Numbered from the stretch's first letter, positions 1 through 13,500 are shown. The stretch is DNA of 64,000 bases from Neocallimastix lanati (nom. inval.) (GCA_016946835.1 JACVTC010000074.1:370501-434500), one strand, 5' to 3'. The notes: generated from the sequence alone by a model not told the origin. Program-made: numbers and translations.

Positions 1-32
<32 letters not shown>

Positions 33-211
33 GGAAAAAAAAATTTTTTTTATTTAATTCGTATAATTTAAATTTTTAAATAAAAAAAAAAGAAAAAAGA
101 ATTTCTATAAATCATTTTATAATTTTTTTTTATAAAAACCTATAAAGAATTTTTTTTTAATAATATATAAATAAAAATAAAAAAAAAAATAAAAAATAAA
201 AAGGAGACATC
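1..211. other. AT-rich upstream region of the RGS gene
   Basis: Almost pure A/T with homopolymer runs. It ends in a short purine-rich stretch (AAGGAGACATC) directly before the start codon of the membrane-RGS gene. No defined promoter box can be separated from the background. It is probably the promoter and 5' UTR of the next gene. Confidence 0.4.
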
Positions 212-3200
212 ATGGATTATACAAACGAAGTACAAATGAGGAAAAAGTCTAAAAAGAAGAGTTTTATCTCTCGTACCACATTATGGTTTCTTGCTTATTT
301 AGTTATAATTAGTATGATTCCTGGTATTATCACATTTTTAATTAGGTAATGTATTTAAATTTTTTACCTTTTAATATTGTATTTATTAAAAATTATTATT
401 TTATTACTTAAAAAAAAAACTTTTTTTTTTTTTATTTTTTTATTTATTTATTTTTTTAATTATAAATATCATTTTATATTAACTTTTTTTTTTTTTGTTA
501 TTTTTTATATATATTTTTTTGATACCAATTTATATATAAATTAATGATTTAATTTTTATAATAGATCTGGTAAATATCCTTTAAGGTTTAGACCTCATAC
601 CTATAGAGATAATGTTGAATCTAATCCAGTTTATTCCTATATTTTATCATTTGTTCTTTTGATCATTTTTATCTCAGTTTTGTTCATCTTTTGGAAGAAG
701 AGAGATCATTACTTAATTAACTATAGACCTGTCATTCTTTGTATGCTTACTGGTAGTTGTGCTGCCGTTTATAGTATTCTTTTACCTGTAAGTCATTTTT
801 TTAAATTTATTTATTTATTTATTCATTAATTTATTTATTTTTATTTTCCTTTTTTTTTAATGTTTTTCTTTTATTTTTATTTTTTCTTCCATTATTTGAA
901 AAATAATAAAAATTTTGATATTAATTTATTTTATTTTATTATTATTTTATTATAATTTTTTTTTTTTGATTTGAATGATAATGAAAAAATTTGATATTAA
1001 TTTATTATTAATTTTTTTTAATTATATTTTTTATACGATAAAAAATTTTTATATTAATTTATTATTAATTTTTTTTATTATTTTTTAATTTTTATATAAT
1101 AAATTGTATTTGCAATTGATAATAGATTATTATTCTTTATACTGAAAAAGCAACAAATAATAAAAATAATAGTAATAATAATATTTGTATGATCCCGTTG
1201 ATTTTCACAATTATTTTTGCTCCAATGAGTATGATGGCTAATCTCTCAAGATACATGAAAATATTCTTATTAAATCGAAGAGATGTTGGAAGATTAAAGT
1301 TATTCAATGAACATAATCGTATTTTAAATTCTTCCAATGGAAGTGAAGGAAGTAGTATCAATAGTAATTTCGAACCAAATATTTATGTTAAACGTTTAAA
1401 TAAATTGGTCAGTAAACAAATTACTATTGGTCTTTTCGTGGTACCTTACTTATTTTTGATTGTGCTAGGTATTATCATGGTATACTATGTCTTCAATAAA
1501 GAAAAAAATTGTCCTGTTGGCTCTGATAAATCTGAATGTGGTGTCTGTAATCAAGGTATCATTTTATATTCCCCTATCATCATTTTGGCCTTCATTACCT
1601 CCATCATCATCCCTTTCATCTTTATCAAGATGTATACTACGCTTAACTTTGTTAACAAGTGCGATTTTATTATTAACTTTGTGGGTTTATTAGCTGGGGG
1701 TCTCCTATTCACCAGTTCCTTATTCGTCATTCTTGATAAGGATAAACCAAATTATATGGGATATGGTGCCAATGGTGAAGGTGAAATCGTAAAGTATTAC
1801 CTATTTTCTCGTTTAAAAAATAGTTCCTTATTCTTTATCATTCCAAGTTTCTGTTCCTTCTTTTGTGCCAATTGTATCCCGTTAATCGAGGTCTTTCTCT
1901 CTCAAAAACAAATAAAGCAAAAAAAGTTGTTGGGGAAGAAGGAATTCACTAAAAAATTAATGGATAGTCGTTACATCGAATCCTTAAAAACTGTCGCCGT
2001 CAAATCTTATTGTGTGGAATTGATCATCTTTTGGGATACTCATATGAAGGTATTGAAACGTGTCTACAACGAAATCTACAAGGATAAGAGTGAATCGAGT
2101 GATACTTCGACGACGACGGGAAGTGACGGTCCTTCCTCTCCTTCTTCTCCTCAAGATCCTATGAACCATAATGATCTTGGTCTTGTTGAGAATAATAGGA
2201 TGTTTGCTAATGGTATTAATACTGCGACTAGGAGAAGAAGTGGTCCTGGTAGTGTTGATGGTAATATGGCCAGGTCATCCTATTACAATACTCCCTCTGT
2301 GCCCTCCAACTTTGATTTATTGTTAGGTCTCAATAAAAATATTTTTGGAAAGGATAATGAACGTATTATCTATACCGGTTGCTTCTCTAATTCCGGTCTC
2401 AATCCAAATCTCATCAACTATGTCATCCAAGAAAAGGATATGAAGGCGGATGAAAATCAAAAATTTTCTCCTGGTAGTCCCGTTACCGAAATCATGTATA
2501 GTAGTGGTAGTGGTGGTGGTGGTGGTAGTAGTAGTGGTAGTAGAGTTAGAGAACAGAGAGAAAGAGCTTTCAGTACAGATGAAGGGATGATGAACCAACA
2601 TCAACCTAATTATGGAAATGGATTCCCACCTCATCAAAATTCCAATGGTAGTATTCCTTCTCATTCTCATCCTTATCCGCACCATCATCATCACCATCAA
2701 TCGTATCAGTCCTCATCTCATGCTAAATCTCAACAACAAAACTATTATCATCATAACCATACTCAAAATTCTAACGATTATGGTAGTCACCGTTCCAGAA
2801 ATGATAGTAACTTTTCTCTTGGTTCTTTCAGTTCACAAACCGCTTTACCTTATAATAATAATAATAATAATAGTAGTAGTAATAGTAATAATAATAATAA
2901 TAAAAATAATTTCACGGATGGGGCAAATATAAATCAATTAAGTAGTAGTAATAATAGTGATAAAGCTGGTCTTCTTTATCATTCTGAAACTAATGATTAT
3001 CGTGGTATAGATTTTACCTCTGGTAATGGTATGCTTCCTTATGGTGGTGGCAGTGGTGGTGGTCATAACCATCATGATCATGGCTACGGTTCAACGAATA
3101 GAAATAGTTTGATGTCGTCCTCAAGAGGAGGGTTAATGGATTATCAAACAGGTACCATTAAACATAAGAATCCAAACTTCAATAAGAATACTGAACTCTT

Positions 3201-3450
3201 TTATGAAATCTTTAATATAGATCCTGATCATGTTGTATTACCTCCTAAATTCTGGAGTAGCTATACACGTATCTATCATTCCTTCATTTCCGAAAAGAGT
3301 TTGGCCACCGTTAATATTGATGATAGTACCATCGTTAAATTATCAAGAGCTATTCGTATTAAGAATTATACCATGGATATGTTTTTCCCAGCTATTGCAG
3401 AAACCGTGGATTTAATGTATCAAAACTTGTATCCAAAACTTGTGAAATAG
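212..3450 (+). CDS. Multipass membrane protein with a split RGS domain (three exons)
   Basis: Exons 212-345, 565-787 and 1126-3450 join in frame to give 893 residues. The introns (346-564, starting GTAATG; 788-1125, starting GTAAGT) both end in ATAG. The start at 212 is the first ATG and opens MDYTNEVQMRKKSKKK, a basic tail before the first membrane helix. Hydrophobic segments lie at about 23-44, 68-88, 100-118, 141-160, 217-242, 263-286, 299-322 and 353-377, so seven or eight helices. After the last helix comes an RGS-like helix block (about 390-438, containing CVELIIFWDTHMKVLKR). A low-complexity Ser/Gly/Asn/His stretch of about 365 residues follows, including a run of six His. The C-terminal RGS half (about 801-893) contains IYHSFISEKS, VNIDDST and a DLMYQNLYPKL end. 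RGS domains accelerate GTP hydrolysis by G-alpha subunits, and 7TM-RGS fusions are known in fungi and plants, so a plasma-membrane G-protein regulator is inferred. Exon boundaries are read by eye. An alternative splice acceptor in intron 2 could alter residues 120-140. Confidence 0.82.
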
Positions 3451-4850
3451 AAAAAAAAAAAAAAAGAGAAGAGAGAGGAAGAAAAGAAAAGAAAAAGAAA
3501 AGAAAAAAATAAAAAAAAAAATAAAATGAAAATGAAAATGAAATTAAATTTAATTAAATTAAATTAGATTAAATCATATTAATATTTAATAAAATATATA
3601 TATATATTAAAATAAAAAATGATATAAAGATCCTAAAATTATATATAGATATAATAAAAAAAAAAAAATTATATAAAGATTCCTAAATATATATAGATAT
3701 AATAAAAAAAAATTATAAAAAAGATCATAAATTTATAGATATAATAATAAAAAAAATTTTTTTTTTTATTTTTTTATTTTTTTTTTTTTTATGTAAGATC
3801 AATTTATATAGGAAAAGAAAAGAAAAAAAAAAATTTTTTTTTTTTTTGAATAGATAAATTATTTTATTTTATTTTATTTTTTTTTTTTTTTTAATTTTTA
3901 TTTTTTAATTTTTGTATTATATTTTGTTATTATTAATATTATAATTTTTTTTTTAAAAAAAATATTTTGTAATTTAATTTATTATAATATATAATAATAA
4001 TTAAAGAATAAATAAAAAAAATAATAATAATAAACAAGTAAAATTAAAAATTAAAAATTAAAAATTAAAAAATAAAAATACAAGAAAATAATAAAATAAA
4101 ATAAAATAAAAAAAAAATAAAAAAATTAAAATAAAATAGAATAAAATAGAATGAAATAAAATAAAAAAATTATATAGAGATAAAGATAGATGAAAAATAA
4201 AAAAATAAAAAAAAATAAAAAAAATTAAAACAAAAAACAAAAAACAAAAAATAAAGAAAGAAAAAAAAAAAGCAATAAAACTGAATAATAATTAAATAGT
4301 ATTAATTTTTTTTTTATAATTATTATTTTAATTTTTAATCTTTAATTTTTAATTTTTTTTTTTTTTAAAATTTGTTTTTGTTTTAATTTTTTTTTTTAAA
4401 AAAAAAAAAGAAAAGAAAAAAAAATCATAATAAATAAATAAATAAAATATTAATAATAAATTAATAAAAAAAAGTTAACATTATATATTATATTAGATAT
4501 ATTTTTGTAATATATATAAAGTTTTATATATATTCTTTTTTTTATAGTATTTAAAAATATAAATTAAAAAATAGTTATTTTAAAAAAAAAAATTAATTAA
4601 AATTAAAAAAATAAAATAAAAAATAAAAATAAATTAAAAAAAAAAATAAAATAAAAAAAAGGAAAAATAGTATTAGAAAAATTTTCTTCATTCAAGAAGA
4701 GTAAAAAAAAATAAAAAAAAAAAGGGAATAAGAAAATAAAATAAAAATAAATGTAATAAAATAAAAAAAAAATAAAAAACTAAGAAATAAAATAAATTCT
4801 TTATCACTAAAAATATAAATAAAAATATATAAATATTGGTTAAGAGTCAG
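3451..4850. other. Intergenic AT-rich low-complexity DNA
   Basis: Long A, T and AT runs with small local duplications, for example the two ATATATAGATATAATAAAA-like segments near 3640-3710. It holds the 3' UTR of the RGS gene. Short open frames here are translations of homopolymers. No gene or RNA is seen. Confidence 0.7.
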
Positions 4851-5460
4851 GAAGTTAGGGGTTTATAATGATGTCAATTTTATCTATATAATGTATGAAA
4901 AAGAAGTTACAAGCACTTATATATTCTAAATTAAATAATTTAGAATAGTTAATAAAATGACTTGACTTCTCTACTCGAAAAGACAAAAAAAAAAAAAAAA
5001 TTGAAGAACCTTCAACAACTTAAGCCCTTCTCTCACCATAAAGACAATGGAATAAAATGAAAACCTATGCTCTTTCTCTAACCTAAATTACCTTTATTAC
5101 CTCTTATTGAAATGACAAAAAAAAAATTGAAGATATTGATAATGAATTCTTTTTTTTTTTTTTTTTTTTTTTTGCAAGTCAAAATCAATAACTACCATTC
5201 TTCAATTTACCTTTTTTACCTTTCTTATCTTGAAAGTGAAAACTTTCGGTTGAAACATTGTTATAGGCTAAAAAAAAAAAATAAAAAATAAAAAAAAAAA
5301 AAAAGAGTTTTAAAGTCATAAAAATAAAATAGAATTAAATGGAATTACAGAATGATCAATCGATTATCTAACATTTATGGTGTGGTGCAGTATTTAACTT
5401 GATAACTGTCTTTAATGACAATTAATTCCTTCCAATATTTGGTTAATAATGGTTGATTAA
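4851..5460. other. Intergenic segment of mixed composition, no gene recognised
   Basis: More complex than its surroundings but with stops in all frames. A small hairpin (TTCTAAAT with ATTTAGAA, near 4925-4950) is visible. No tRNA, snRNA or coding signature could be recognised. Confidence 0.4.
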
Positions 5461-6520
5461 TAAACATTTATTTTACTTTATTTTATTTTATTTTATTTTA
5501 TTTTATTTAATTTTATTTTATTTTTATTAATGCTTTACTCTTTTATATTACTTCATATTTATTTTATTTTATTTTATTTTTATTAATACTTTACTCTTTT
5601 ATATTACTTCAATATTTATTTTATTTTATTTTATTTTTATTAATACTTTACTCTTTTATATTACTTCAATATTTATTTTATTTTATTTTATTTTTATTAA
5701 TACTTTACTCTTTTATATTACTTCAATATTTATTTTATTTTATTTTATTTTATTTTATTTTATTTTATTTTATTTTATTTTATTTTATTTTATTCAATCT
5801 GTACTATTTATATTTCAACTATTTATTTTATTTTATTTTATTTTATTTTATTCAATCTGTACTATTTATATTTCAACTATTTATTTTATTTTATTTTATT
5901 TTATTTTATTTTATTTTATTTTATTTTATTTTATTTTATTTTATTTTATTTTATTTTATTTTATTTTATTTTATTTTATTTTATTTTATTTTATTTTATT
6001 TTATTTTATTTTATTTTATTTTATTTTATTTTATTTTATTTTATTTTATTTTATTTTTATTAATACTTTACTCTTTTATATTACTTCAATATTTATTTTA
6101 ATTTATTTTATTTTTATTAATACTTTACTCTTTTATATTACTTCACTATTTATTTTATTTTATTTTTATTAATACTCTACTCTTTTATATTACTTCAATA
6201 TTTATTTTATTTTATTTTATTTTATTTTATTTTATTTTATTTTATTTTATTCAATATGTAGTTTATATTTAATATTCTACTATTTATTTTATTTTATTTT
6301 ATTTTATTTTATTTTATTTTATTTTATTTTATTTTATTTTATTTTATTTTATTTTATTTTATTTTATTTTATTTTATTTTATTTTATTCAATATGTAGTT
6401 TATATTTAATATTCTACTATTTATTTTATTTTATTTTATTTTATTTTTATTAATACTTTACTCTTATAATATATCACTATTTATTTTATTTTATTTTATT
6501 TATATTTTTAATACACTTAA
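5461..6520. repeat. TTTTA microsatellite interleaved with a minisatellite
   Basis: About 1 kb of TTTTA pentamers. They are interrupted by recurring unique words: a segment with ACTTTACTCTTTTATATTAC appears about eight times, and CAATCTGTACTATT and CAATATGTAGTTTAT segments each appear twice. The nested pattern indicates repeated unequal exchange or replication slippage. No coding content. Confidence 0.9.
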
Positions 6521-7480
6521 ATAATCTACCAATGTAACGTCATCATTATATTACAATTTTTTTATGTTGTTTTGTGGTCCATTATTTTTCCCTTATTACT
6601 TTCACTTATTTCATTTTTTTTTCTATTTTACTAACTTTATAATAATAAGGATTTTACAATATTTTATATATATATCTAATATAAAAGTTTACATTATTTT
6701 TAATTTATATTTATAATAAAAAAGTCATATTATTTTTAATTTATATGCATAATATAAAAATAATTTTTTCTTTTTTAATAAAAATCAAATAAATTTTAAA
6801 AATAAAATAAAAAAAAAAAAAAAAATAATAAAAATATATATAAATAAAAAAAATATAAATAAAATATAAGAATAGTAAATTAATGATATTAATTTGAAAA
6901 TAAAATAAAGCAGTCAATTAAAGTTGAAATTAAAAAAAAAATAATAATCAACTAATATTAATTATGTTAATAATAAAAATATTTTAAAATAATAAGAATT
7001 AAAAAAAAAAATTTAAATAAATAAAATTAAATACAATTAAATAAATAAAAAGAAATAAAAAGAAATGAAAAGAAATAAAAATAAATAAAAATATAAGGAA
7101 ATGAGTATTGGGCCCCACACTCCTTCGGTTGTTTGTTCCTTTCGTCGAATAGCAAACAATATAACAATATATTATTACACATAATATAAATAATGAAACA
7201 AATAATAATAATTTAGAGTTTTATATTTTTATTTATTATTTGATGCTAATATTGTCGCCAAAATCCTAAAATAAAAATAAAGCATTAATATTTATATTCA
7301 AAATCTCTTCTTAAAAATTTAGGTAATTTTTATTTCATTATTTTTTTTTTTTTTTTTTTTTTTTTTTATTTTTTTTTTTTTTTTACTATTATTAATTAAA
7401 TGTATGATTATTATTATTATTATTAGATCATAACCAATAATTAAGGTAAAAAGTATCTATTAATCATTAAATAAATAAAT
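6521..7480. other. Intergenic AT-rich DNA
   Basis: Mostly A/T homopolymers. One short GC-richer island (about 7107-7160, containing GGGCCCCACACTCC) has no recognised function. A long T tract lies at 7340-7384. No gene seen. Confidence 0.5.
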
Positions 7481-7499
7481 ATTATCTAAAAGGTTTCCC

Positions 7500-7503
7500 C
7501 CTG

Positions 7504-7536
<33 letters not shown>

Positions 7537-8330
7537 GTCGTAGTCTTATGGGATGATGGTAGTGGTGATGGTAGTGGTGGTAGTGATCATTTCGGCAATG
7601 ATCTTTATTGTTGGAGAGAAGAAGAGGAAGGCGGTTTTCCAAAATCCCCCTCGAGATTTGATGAAATGTAAATGAAAATCCTTAATTTTTTTTTTTTTTT
7701 TTTTTTTTTTTTATTATTATTAATAGGATTGAAATAAAACCTGGGATCGAGACTATTTCTATTCATGGTATGTGGGGGTGATGTGATGGTATAGCTTGTT
7801 TATCCTTTCGCAATTTTGTACATATGGGGGGGAGGACAAGGTGAACCAATGACCACCAGTGCCTATAAAAATAGTATTGCTAATAATAAAAAAATCGACA
7901 ACAGGAAGAATTAAATAAAAATCCCAAAAGGCTTTAAAAATGCGGATAAACACTGGTTTGATTTTGATTGTAGTTGACGAATTAAGGTTGTACTCTGGGG
8001 GATGGTCCAGTAATAAAGATGATGTCAATAGAGGTGCAAAAAAAAAAAAAAAAAGATTCAAATAATGTCAAAGATAATAGGTTCAGGAGTGTGATGTGGG
8101 AATTACAGTTACCAAGTACACCTTCCTCTAAAAAAAAATATTGATAAAGATAAAAAAATTGATGGAGGTGAAATTTTTTATGTATGCCAGATAATATATT
8201 GGAGTATATATTAGAAATGGTAAAGGTCATTGAGACTACATCTCACGCTTATACAAAAAAAAAAAAATACCAGGAGTTCAAGAAACCAGATTAAAGGGTG
8301 ATAGTAAAATATCACAAAAAATTAAATTTC
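7500..8330. other. Coding-like but broken sequence, possible gene relic
   Basis: Base composition rises towards that of coding DNA in this stretch. On the + strand, short frames of non-repetitive protein-like sequence appear (for example around 7555-7670 and 7800-7915), each ended by stops and separated by T or A tracts of about 15-28. Joined introns were not convincing. It could be a decayed gene or a host gene with several introns. No family is recognised. Confidence 0.25.
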
Positions 8331-8840
8331 ATTCAATATTAAATGGTATTAAAGAGAGATGAAAGTAAAAAAAAAAATAAAATAATATTATTAAACTAAG
8401 TTAAAAAAAAAAAAAAAAAAAAAACATTTATATATATATTTATTATATATTTCTTTATTTAATCTTAAATTTATATATATTTTATTCCTGTAAAATCTAT
8501 TATTATTTATTATTTATTTATTAATAAAAATCCATTAAAACTCTTAAAAATAAAAAATAATTTTTTCTTTTCTTTTAAATTATAAATGATGGTGTTATTC
8601 TCCTTGATGAATGATGAATGTATTTTTTAATTTCTAATTAAATATATTCATGTAGTCAATAGTATTGATTTATAAAATAGTTAAAATATTATTACTTTAT
8701 AGTTAAATTAAGAGAGTTATTATACCAAATATTTGCTATATTTATATATTTTCTTTAATAATCTTTTTATCTTTTTTTTTTTTTTAATAATCTATGATAT
8801 ATTAAATTTTTAATTAGTTTATTTATAACTTTACATTACT
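8331..8840. other. AT-rich intergenic DNA, nothing recognised
   Basis: A/T-rich throughout, with stops in all frames and no repeat family, RNA gene or splice-site pair that stands out. Confidence 0.5.
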
Positions 8841-9800
8841 ATACTATAGAAATTGGCGAATTTTAATATAAATACATATTATTATCGACACTAAGAGTAA
8901 GGCGTAATGGAAATAAACTACCAAATGTTCCAATTTAGAAATCATAAGTAAAAGCGACTACGGTGGTAATATCAACAATTCACGTTAAAATTGAAAATTT
9001 TTATATATAAATAAATGTTTATTGTTGACTTCTTTTCCAAGGATGACTTTTGATAAATTTTTGTGCAAATATAATATATTCCAAAGATAATAGTAGTAAT
9101 CGGTAAATAAATTAAGCGAAGAAAAAACTTTATAAATAAAGCTAAACCGGCAAAAAATTTTTGGAAATATTACTAGATAGAAAAAAGGTATAAGAAGGAA
9201 AGATTCATAACAATTCCTAAGATTATTAACCTACAGAAATAAAGTAAAATAATTTTCATGTAGGAATGTTTTCTATATTTAAAAAAAAACTAAAAATATG
9301 ACAAGTAACATTAACAAAATAAAAATATTAATTCTATGACAAAGTATAATCAATTTACTTTAAGTTATTGAGTGGAACTTTTTCATTATTGAGAATATTT
9401 GTAAATAAGTATTCAATAACGGTAAACATTATCATTTATGAAACCTTCTTTGATGGTCAGTAGTAATGCTTTGTCTAATTTCAATATAATTAGCGCTATA
9501 CTTGTTCCTTTTGAAAAAAAAAAGTATTAACATGAATAGATTTTTGGGGTACTTATTAACGAATATATTTTATTATTATTACTAGGACAATAATTTCTAG
9601 AATATTTGGAATTACTTGTGATAGTACAAATTGTTATTGCGCCAAATACATTGGATTAATAGTGTTGCATTTAAGAGGTAAGATCATGTACTTTTTCTTT
9701 CGATTTATAAGTATTTTTATTGATTACTAAATAAATTTTTTCAATAATATTATATTCTCCAGGCATCAAATTCATAGAGAATGGTATGGTACAATTTTGA
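8841..9800 (+). pseudogene. Possible remnant of a spliced gene of unknown family
   Basis: A clean internal exon candidate lies at 9586-9677: it is preceded by TTATTACTAG, followed by GTAAGA, and stays open for 30 codons (it contains FGITCDSTNCYCAKYIGL). Splicing to the acceptor TTCTCCAG at 9762 keeps the frame and reaches a stop at 9798-9800 (end IKFIENGMVQF). Upstream, 8850-9540 has scattered coding-like pieces with stops, so an intact 5' end cannot be built. The family is not recognised. It may be a decayed host or transposon gene. Confidence 0.3.
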
Positions 9801-10340
9801 ATAAATTTTAAAAAAAAGAAGCTTTTCCCTTGAAAAATATTTTTTAAATGTTAATAAAAGAAGTCTTATATAAATACCATTTATAATAATTGAAAAATAA
9901 AATTTCAAATGACTTTTAATAACCACAAATTTTAATAAGATAAAAAAAATATAAATTGTTGTGAAAAATCATAAAAAATAAAAGAAATATGATTGAATAA
10001 AAAAAGGAATTATTATTAGTTAAGATCAATAGGATCTAAACAAATAAATAAAATAAATAAAAAAAGAATAGAATAAATCGATAAAATAAAATAATAAATA
10101 GATAATAAATTTTGTATTTATAAATTTATTATCTCATGTTATATTTTTAAAAAATCCCATAAACTATAACAGTAATGATAAAATACATCATTAAAACCGC
10201 ATTATTTCATAAACCAAAATTTAAACCTTTAATAACTTAATAATAAAAAATGATTATAAACCAAACTTTAAAATAATAATAATATTTTATGTTAGAAACA
10301 AAAATATAAAGATTTATAGTTATATTAATTAAAGGAGTAA
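9801..10340. other. AT-rich DNA, nothing recognised
   Basis: Stops in every frame, no hairpins or repeats beyond background. It borders the short LTR that begins at 10341. Confidence 0.5.
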
Positions 10341-10501
10341 TGTTATATGAATTAATATATTAATGTAAGTCGTGTGACCAATAGGAACAATAAGCCACAT
10401 ATTATGTTTACTATAAATACCATAAAAAAGTATAAAATTATGGACATAGACTATTCTTTATTCTAATATAATAATAAAAAAAGAGTTTCCTACTTTTAAC
10501 A
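10341..10501 (+). mobile_element. Short LTR (161 bp), probably of a Copia-type element
   Basis: Begins TGTTA and ends TAACA, giving the TG...CA inverted ends of an LTR. It contains a TATA-like word (CTATAAATACC) and a downstream A-rich stretch. It is followed immediately by a 16-bp primer-site-like sequence that recurs after another LTR end at 15592. No coding sequence of this copy survives downstream. Confidence 0.5.
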
Positions 10502-10517
10502 GATTAAGAGTCTCAAT
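10502..10517 (+). other. Putative primer-binding site for a half tRNA-Lys(CUU)
   Basis: The word GATTAAGAGTCTCAAT lies directly after the LTR end TAACA. Its complement matches the anticodon stem-loop of eukaryotic tRNA-Lys(CUU) (TGAGACTCTTAATC). Copia and Ty5 elements are known to prime from a cleaved tRNA half with its 3' end near the anticodon. Here the primer end would fall at about tRNA position 40. Confidence 0.5.
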
Positions 10518-13500
10518 CTCACCAGATTGAGCAAGTAATAAAAAGTTAAATATAAATAAACAAAATAAAAATTATATTTATAAGATCATAAAATAAAAAA
10601 AAATAACAATATATTATAACATTATTAATCTATTTTTTATTTTAAAAATAACATTTTATATTTCATTATTAAAACCAAATATTATTCAATATTAAAACCA
10701 TTAAAATAAAACTAAATATATATATATTATTTTTTTTTTTTAAAAAAAAAAAAAAATTAATTCTGGAAAGAAATGATAGGGTTAAATATTCAGATAAGTT
10801 AATTTTATTATTTTATAAATTAAAAGGTAAAAGATAATTATAATAATTAAAATGTAAAAACATATAAAAACATATTGAAAATTGAGAACATTATTTAAAA
10901 AATAAAGTTAATATAAGAATCGAATGATAATTAATTAAAATAATAAATTAAATAATTATAATTGTGATTAGTGTAATACCAAGGTAATTACTAATATCTA
11001 AAAATACACGTAATGTAAAAGAAAGATAAATTTTCTTATAGAATTGAATAATTTTAAATTTAAGAATAATAATAAATAAAAAGAAATCGTAAGAAACATG
11101 ATTTGTTTCTTGTAATTTTATTGTTTCAATTTGATTAATTAAAAGCAATTATATATAATTACTTAAGTATTATATAACCATAAGTAATTAATTGTTTTAT
11201 TAACTTTAAATGTGGGTCTATGTATTTTTATTAACCTAATCAATAAAAGTAAATAATAAAAAAAAACAGAAAAAAAAATTTAGTATTATAATATCAAGAA
11301 TTCACTATTTAACAATCTTTTTATTTTGAGTAACTTGAAAATAATTAAAATAATAAACTTAAAATACTTTAAATATAATACTAAATTATTGAAATACATT
11401 TCAATAATAATAATTTAGTATTCTATATAAATAAATAACCTAACCTTTATTATTATAATTATATGAAACCCTAACCCGTTAAAAAAATAAAAATAGACAA
11501 AACTGAAAATCAATGATTATCATCAGTAAGATTTCAGTTACTATCCTCACTATTTCACTAGAAATATGTACTTCAAGAAAAATTAATAAAAAATGTAATT
11601 TCTGAAATGAAACAATTAAAATTTATTAATTTTATTAGTAGAAACTATTAAATGATTCATGAATATAACATATCAAGTTTTATTATGACAATTTTAGAAT
11701 TTTAATTTAGAAAAGCATTTTAAAAGTCATGACTTTTCACCTTAAACCATTAATTTAATAATCAATAATACATAAAAAATATTTTAAAAGGTCTTTTAGG
11801 GAATCAAATTATTTCAAGGATTAAATTATAACTAAATAATTTTAAACCAAACCCTTTTAAAATTAAAGACAAAACAGGACATAATCTAATCTCTTCCTGC
11901 TATCGAGTTCTAATCAGCTTTACTGGGAATCTCTGGACCTTAGTTTTATTTTCATTCGTTTATGAACTCGCTCAGGTTGACATAAATATCTTTAAAAAAG
12001 ATATTTAAAAAAAATATGTAAAATTCTGAATAATTATAAAATTATACTTCTAATAATTATAATTTTAGTAATAACTCAAATTTTTTAGCAAGATAACGAA
12101 TGATATCTTTTTTTTAAGTATTTAATAAAATAAAAATGAAATGTACTCGGCCAGCTCTCGTTAATTGGATGAATTAAAATAAATCAAATAAATATTCCAG
12201 GTACTTAAAAGAGAAACAAAGAAATCGGTAGTATTACTGTTGTTCAGATAAGTACCAGGGGTTATAGAAATTTATTTTTTATTCTAAATTTTATTTTTCC
12301 AAGATTTTTTTATTCTTTTATTGAATATATAAATAATTAATTTCTATTATTAAAATTGTTAATAATTAAAGAAAATTATAAAAGATTTCTTTTTTTTTTT
12401 TTTCTTTATGTTAATTCTTTGCAATTGTAATAGTAAAATTGCCATGATCAAATATGTTTTTATTAATAAAATTAGTTTAGTAATTGTAAAGATTTAATAA
12501 ATCTTTAATACATTAAATAGTTTAATTTTTCGTACAATTAATTTATTTAATGTATATGAAGTTTTATTTCAATAAATTTTATATTAAAAAAAATTAATTA
12601 TTTTTTAAATTGAAAATATTTTTTAATTAGTTTAGTTAGCTTAGTTTAGCTTTAAATAGTTAAATATTAATTTAGGAATAATCTTAAATAGTTAATATTA
12701 TTAATAGTTTTTCAATATTAAATATAAAATTAAAATTATTATAAGTATTAAAATAATAAATAAAATAAATAGTTTAAAAAAAATTTAGTTTTAGTAAATT
12801 AATAAATAATAAAATTATTAATTAAAAAATCTTTTGTTTATAAATAAATAGCTTTACATATATTATTAAATAACATCATATATTAATAGTGTAATAAGAA
12901 AAAATATAAATACATGTAATTTTTCTCAATTAAATTGATGTATTAATTAACTATTTAACAGTTAATAACATAGGAGAAATTTATAATTAATAAAAGAATT
13001 TATTAATAAAAAAAATTACTTATTTTTATTTGTTTAAAATGTGTAGTGTTTTTATTGTTATAATCTGTTTTAATTGACGGATTTATTACAATAACTAATA
13101 CCCAGTAAGATTTAAACAAAACACGTTATAATAAGTAAAAAACTACTATTGTGTTTGGTTCCTACTCTGTTTAGTTTCTACTGTGTTGTCTTATTGCGCT
13201 TTATCTTCAGTGCTTAATTTCCAATGTGACTCTTCTATGCCATACTAGTTAATATTATTATATTTGTTTCGTTTACTCGTCGCACACCTTTACAATTGGA
13301 CATTGTACTGATGACTTTATGAATAATAATAATATTAATATAATTGATAACAGAATAATATATTTATTAATATTATAATGTTATTCCAAAGTTGTATTGA
13401 ATTTCTAACTTTTAAGAAGGAATTGTTTTACAACTTATAAAAATTAAAAATTTTTTTATATTTTTTTTATAAAAATAAACTATTAATTTTACACAAATTT

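Noticed and set aside
2323-2700. Minus-strand frame with poly-Thr
   Set aside because: Shadow of the Ser/Gly-rich coding region of the RGS gene.
7460-7642. Minus-strand His-rich frame
   Set aside because: Created by a GGT/GTG-rich + strand segment next to a T tract; no start context or homology.
10948-11148. Minus-strand hydrophobic 66-codon frame
   Set aside because: Compatible with chance at this composition; no conserved motif or neighbour support.
11455-11485. CCCTAACCC word, telomere-like
   Set aside because: Fewer than two repeat units; no array.
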